Shown here: piece after piece, positions 61,174 through 64,000 of the stretch | Layout of the letters: each line of letters starts with the position of its first letter | Position numbering within the stretch: the stretch's first letter is position 1 | Assembly: GCF_009796285.1 (NCBI RefSeq) | Contig: NZ_CP047020.1 | Span: forward strand, 7,564,001-7,628,000 | DNA: 64,000 bases | Source of the DNA: Streptomyces broussonetiae | Lineage (GTDB): Bacteria > Actinomycetota > Actinomycetes > Streptomycetales > Streptomycetaceae | Reading direction: 5' to 3' | Made by a program: the position numbers and the translations under genes | Notes under the pieces: model-generated | What the model saw: only the letters and a program-made list of their open reading frames with translations | The model's database searches: none | Told to the model about the DNA's origin: nothing

Positions 61174-63827
61174 GCACCATGGTCGATGAACGGCTGCGGC
61201 GCCTGCGGAGTGAACTCGACGACCACTCGCGGATCGCTGATCGACTGGGGCTGGATCTGGAGCGGCCGTTACGGTCCCTCAATGACGGCTATCCCGAGAA
61301 CGCGGTGGCTCTGGTCGGGAAACTGACCGAGAAGCTCCTCAAGGAGCTGTGGCGTCACCACGGCGTCGAGGGCGACCCTGCGACGAAGGCGCTGAACGAT
61401 CTGGTCAAGCGCTGCCGTCCGTACATTCGCAGCAGCACGGTTCTGGACGCACTGGACGACATTCGGCGGCTCCGCAACCGGTCCACGCACGACGGTTACG
61501 ACATCAGCGACGAGGACGGGCTGCTGGCCGTCCGTAGGCTCGTCGACGTGCTGGTCTGGTTCACCGACACTGGCAGCGCGGCGCTCCTCGGGGGCGAGCC
61601 CGACATGGCGCCTGAAGTGGCACGCCGTTGCGAGTTCCTCGCGGGACTGTATGTCACCCTCGGATACCGGCAGGCCAAGCGGTTCGTCCTCAGCCCGGAC
61701 ACCGTGTACCAGCTGTTCTGCCGTGAGTCGGGGATGCGGCTGGAGTACGTGGAGCTGATGCTCTCCAGGGACGCCGACGACCTGAGTACTGTCCTTGCCT
61801 CCAGCGACGGGGAGCTGCTTCGAACTCGATTGCCCAAGCTCACGCGGTTCGTCGTGCTCGACGACGACGACGGCGGTGCGGGACCCGGCGCCCTGCACCG
61901 GATACTGGGTCTGGACTTCCGGGTCGTGCGTTACGACGGCTTCGTCGACACCATCGTCAATCTCGACACCCACCTGGCCGACCTCACCACAGCCGACAAC
62001 TTGGCGGAGCCGCGGACCGCCGTTGCCGCCGCGGCGCTGACCATCGACACGCGCACCGGTGAGTCAAAGATGGAGCAGTCCGCAGACGCGGCGGAGCTGG
62101 TGACCCGACTGGCGCGTGGCAGTGCGAACGTCCTGGTCACAGGTCGTCCAGGGAGCGGCAAGAGCACGCTTCTGCGCTCACTGGCCACCAACTCGGAGAC
62201 ACGCCGCTTCCGCTTCTACTTCGACCTGGGCCTCAAACCGAAGGACGAACCGTTCTCCGAGTACGCGGCCCGTCTCCTCGCGCCTACGATGACGTCGGAC
62301 CGCTCGCGCGCCTACGACCTCTTCCTCTACCTCATCCGTTCCGGAACCGCGCTGTGCGTGCTCGATGCCATCGATGAAGGCGTCGACGAACCAAGCCCTG
62401 CCGGATTCCTGCGGCTCTTCACCGATCTCGCGGCCGTCCTGTCCGCCGAATCGGCGGTGGTCATGAGTTCACGGGTGTCCTTTCTCGCGGACTCGCCCCA
62501 GGTACGCCAGCTGCTCGACAACGGGGCGGGGCGCTCCGAGCAACTGGTCGAGCAGATGTACGCGAACGGCCTCGACCCGTCCCGCGTGCCACACTTCCAC
62601 GTCGTACGCCTGGCTGAACCCGAGGCAACCCCTCTCGAGAAGCGCCTCACCACAGCGCTGAACCTTCCCGCGGGCCAGCCGCTCGCGCACATCCTCGGTG
62701 CGCATATCACGCGGACATTGGTCGAGCGTGGGAAGCCCTATCTGGAGGGGCGGCTGCCCGCCGCGTTCGGACACGCCTTCCTCACCGACCGCACCGTGTT
62801 CTCCCTCCTCGACATACACCGACAGCTGGGAGCCGACGCCTTCAAGGACGGACGCCTCGATATCGACGCCAGTGTCCTCGCTCCGCTGCTGCGACCCGCA
62901 GGCCCAGATCACGTAGCCTTCGTGCACACGGCGTACCAGGAACTCCTGGCTGCCAGGTTCCTGGCCGAGCCGGAGAACCGGACCCTGGCAGCGGACCTTC
63001 CCAGCGGCGCCTTCCTCACCGAGCAGGTGCGCGCATTCCTCGCCGGAATGCCCAGCAACCCGGAGACTGACGACTGCGTCCTGCCCGCCGGGGCATACCT
63101 GGTCGGGCCGGCCGAACGACTACTGATCCGCCGCGTCGAGCGTCCCGTACGCTTCGACCGCCACGCCGCCACCGTCGCCCGATACCGCCGCTTCCTCGAC
63201 GCCCTCAACGCTGACGGCACCTCGCACTGGGACCACCCCGACCAACCGGCCGGCGTCACCCACCGCCCCTGGACCGACCGACTCGGACGGCCCGACTACT
63301 ACGAGAACCCGCGCTACGACTCCCACCCTGCTGTTTGCGTCAGCTGGTGGAGCGCACATGCCTTCGCAGCGTTCGAAGGAAAACGCCTGCCTACGTCCCT
63401 CGAGTGGGAAGCCGCCGCGCGTGGCACCGACGGACGCCTCTTCCCATGGGGCGACACGCCAGACAGCGCACGAATCAACTGCGCCGACACCTGGGTCGGC
63501 CGGCCTGTCGTGACCTATCAGGCGTGGTACCGGGACTTCGCGGGCGACGCCGTTCGGCGGGCCGGGGCGACACCCGTCGACGAACGGCCAAGCAACCGCT
63601 CCCCGTTCGGTGTCCTCGACATGGTGGGCAACTGCTGGGAATGGACATCCACCAGCCTGGACGATCCCGGCGAGGCCGTCATCTGCGGTGGCAGCTACGA
63701 CAACCCCATGAGGGCGGTACAGACCAGCAGCAAGGGCGTCTACCGCAAGCGCGGCGGGAGCAATGCGGTCGGCTTCCGGTGCGTGCAGGACATCGACACG
63801 TCCGAGGCAGAGGAGACGACGGCATGA
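61170..63827 (+). CDS. HEPN-NACHT-FGE-sulfatase protein, NLR-like candidate defence NTPase
   Basis: 885 residues. Residues ~1-130 form a HEPN-like helical domain with RNRSTH (R102-x4-H107), the RNase motif of that fold. Residues ~150-280 are an unassigned alpha/beta domain (RFVVLDDDDGG). A NACHT/STAND NTPase follows: Walker A VTGRPGSGKSTLL (325-332), Walker B LCVLDAIDEG (about 396-404), MSSRVSF sensor. From ~640 to ~875 there is a formylglycine-generating-enzyme/SUMF1-type domain (RLPTSLEWEAAARG, LDMVGNCWEWTST, ICGGSYDNP, VGFRCV) with the C-type-lectin-like core. GTG start overlaps the methyltransferase stop; the end overlaps the next gene (ATGA). The layout matches bacterial NLRs that sense an invader and trigger a toxic effector (here HEPN RNase). 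Cytoplasmic; no membrane segment. Confidence 0.82.
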   Translation: MSTMVDERLRRLRSELDDHSRIADRLGLDLERPLRSLNDGYPENAVALVGKLTEKLLKELWRHHGVEGDPATKALNDLVKRCRPYIRSSTVLDALDDIRRLRNRSTHDGYDISDEDGLLAVRRLVDVLVWFTDTGSAALLGGEPDMAPEVARRCEFLAGLYVTLGYRQAKRFVLSPDTVYQLFCRESGMRLEYVELMLSRDADDLSTVLASSDGELLRTRLPKLTRFVVLDDDDGGAGPGALHRILGLDFRVVRYDGFVDTIVNLDTHLADLTTADNLAEPRTAVAAAALTIDTRTGESKMEQSADAAELVTRLARGSANVLVTGRPGSGKSTLLRSLATNSETRRFRFYFDLGLKPKDEPFSEYAARLLAPTMTSDRSRAYDLFLYLIRSGTALCVLDAIDEGVDEPSPAGFLRLFTDLAAVLSAESAVVMSSRVSFLADSPQVRQLLDNGAGRSEQLVEQMYANGLDPSRVPHFHVVRLAEPEATPLEKRLTTALNLPAGQPLAHILGAHITRTLVERGKPYLEGRLPAAFGHAFLTDRTVFSLLDIHRQLGADAFKDGRLDIDASVLAPLLRPAGPDHVAFVHTAYQELLAARFLAEPENRTLAADLPSGAFLTEQVRAFLAGMPSNPETDDCVLPAGAYLVGPAERLLIRRVERPVRFDRHAATVARYRRFLDALNADGTSHWDHPDQPAGVTHRPWTDRLGRPDYYENPRYDSHPAVCVSWWSAHAFAAFEGKRLPTSLEWEAAARGTDGRLFPWGDTPDSARINCADTWVGRPVVTYQAWYRDFAGDAVRRAGATPVDERPSNRSPFGVLDMVGNCWEWTSTSLDDPGEAVICGGSYDNPMRAVQTSSKGVYRKRGGSNAVGFRCVQDIDTSEAEETTA

Positions 63828-64000
63828 GCGCAGGCGGGCCGCGTCACGGAACCATCGTGGACAGGCGTCCGAGCGGGGGTGGGCTGAGCGGCGCGCTCGG
63901 CTCCTATGTCGTCCGGGATGACGAGGACGATCGCTACTACAGCTTCGACTACCGGCAGATCGTGACCGAGGGATTCCGGACCATCCGCACTGGCGAACGC
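63824..64000 (+). CDS. small protein coupled to the NLR gene, cold-shock-like fold suspected (cut by window edge)
   Basis: The first 59 residues are visible: MSAGGPRHGTIVDRRPSGGG, LSGALGSYVVRDDEDDRYYS, FDYRQIVTEGFRTIRTGER. The order 'HGTIV...YVVRDDEDDRYYSFDYRQI...F.TIRTGERV' fits the strands of a cold-shock/OB-type domain but lacks canonical RNP residues, so this is tentative. ATG overlaps the NLR stop. Related CSD-like small proteins are recurrent partners of conflict-system NTPases. The gene continues past the window. Confidence 0.5.
   Translation, partial: MSAGGPRHGTIVDRRPSGGGLSGALGSYVVRDDEDDRYYSFDYRQIVTEGFRTIRTGER

Overview
The window is high-GC actinomycete DNA, almost certainly Streptomyces. 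The first ~36 kb has very strong third-position G/C bias, GTG and TTG starts, many ATGA/GTGA stop-start overlaps, and typical Streptomyces families (GH75 chitosanase with an AGGAAAGTTTCCT operator, OFA-type oxalate/formate transporter, FdhD, LysR/MarR/GntR regulators). The right part, from a tRNA-Leu at about 36.95 kb to the end, has visibly lower GC and looks like an acquired island.

Region 1 (1-4 kb) is ordinary: a methyltransferase cut by the window edge, an SDR, a secreted GH75 chitosanase, a two-domain ABM-like protein and an aldo/keto reductase. Region 2 (4.2-14.9 kb) is one co-oriented, largely overlapping array: pqqA, pqqC, pqqD and pqqE, then a secreted GH105 hydrolase, a small unknown protein, a secreted GH28 + GH29-like + F5/8C fusion, a secreted GH27 alpha-galactosidase, and a secreted CBM + FnIII + PQQ-dependent sugar dehydrogenase. 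The same unit appears to make the cofactor, release sugars from pectin or arabinogalactan, and oxidise them outside the cell. No pqqB or peptidase gene is present in this array.

Region 3 (14.9-36.8 kb) holds an acyl-CoA synthetase, a LysR/BASS-transporter pair, a frameshifted sialidase, a MarR/quinone-reductase pair, an isochorismatase-like protein, fdhD, and an oxalate/formate block (OFA transporter with small subunit, FabH-like KAS III, GntR/FCD regulator, frc, a TPP enzyme likely to be oxc, and a frameshifted ADP-forming acyl-CoA synthetase). Decayed genes lie between these: head-to-head stubs of an SDR and a LysR gene, a stub of an Fe-S formate dehydrogenase subunit, half of a second OFA transporter, and 5' sucC and 3' paaN fragments. 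Related ACTGTA-type sites precede the OFA, GntR and oxc genes.

Region 4 (36.95-64 kb) is the island. tRNA-Leu(GAG) overlaps the end of a frameshifted large serine recombinase. Then come a 3'-truncated XRE/TPR regulator joined to half of a tRNA-Arg(CCG)-like sequence, three small proteins of unknown role, a cold-shock protein, and a type I restriction operon (hsdM-hsdS-hsdR-YgjP-like metallopeptidase). These are followed by a frameshifted HNH nuclease, a small membrane protein, and a type VII-like set: two ESX/WXG-like proteins, a mycosin protease, a 145-aa protein, a 753-aa unknown and a lipoprotein. The window ends in a coupled three-gene unit: a class I methyltransferase, an 885-aa HEPN-NACHT-FGE-sulfatase protein (an NLR-like candidate defence protein, possibly a diversity-generating-retroelement target), and the start of a small protein that loosely resembles a cold-shock fold.

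Four long genes (sialidase, acyl-CoA synthetase, recombinase, HNH nuclease) each carry a single small frameshift. These could be real decay or assembly errors. All functional statements rest on motif recognition by eye; no database search was run.
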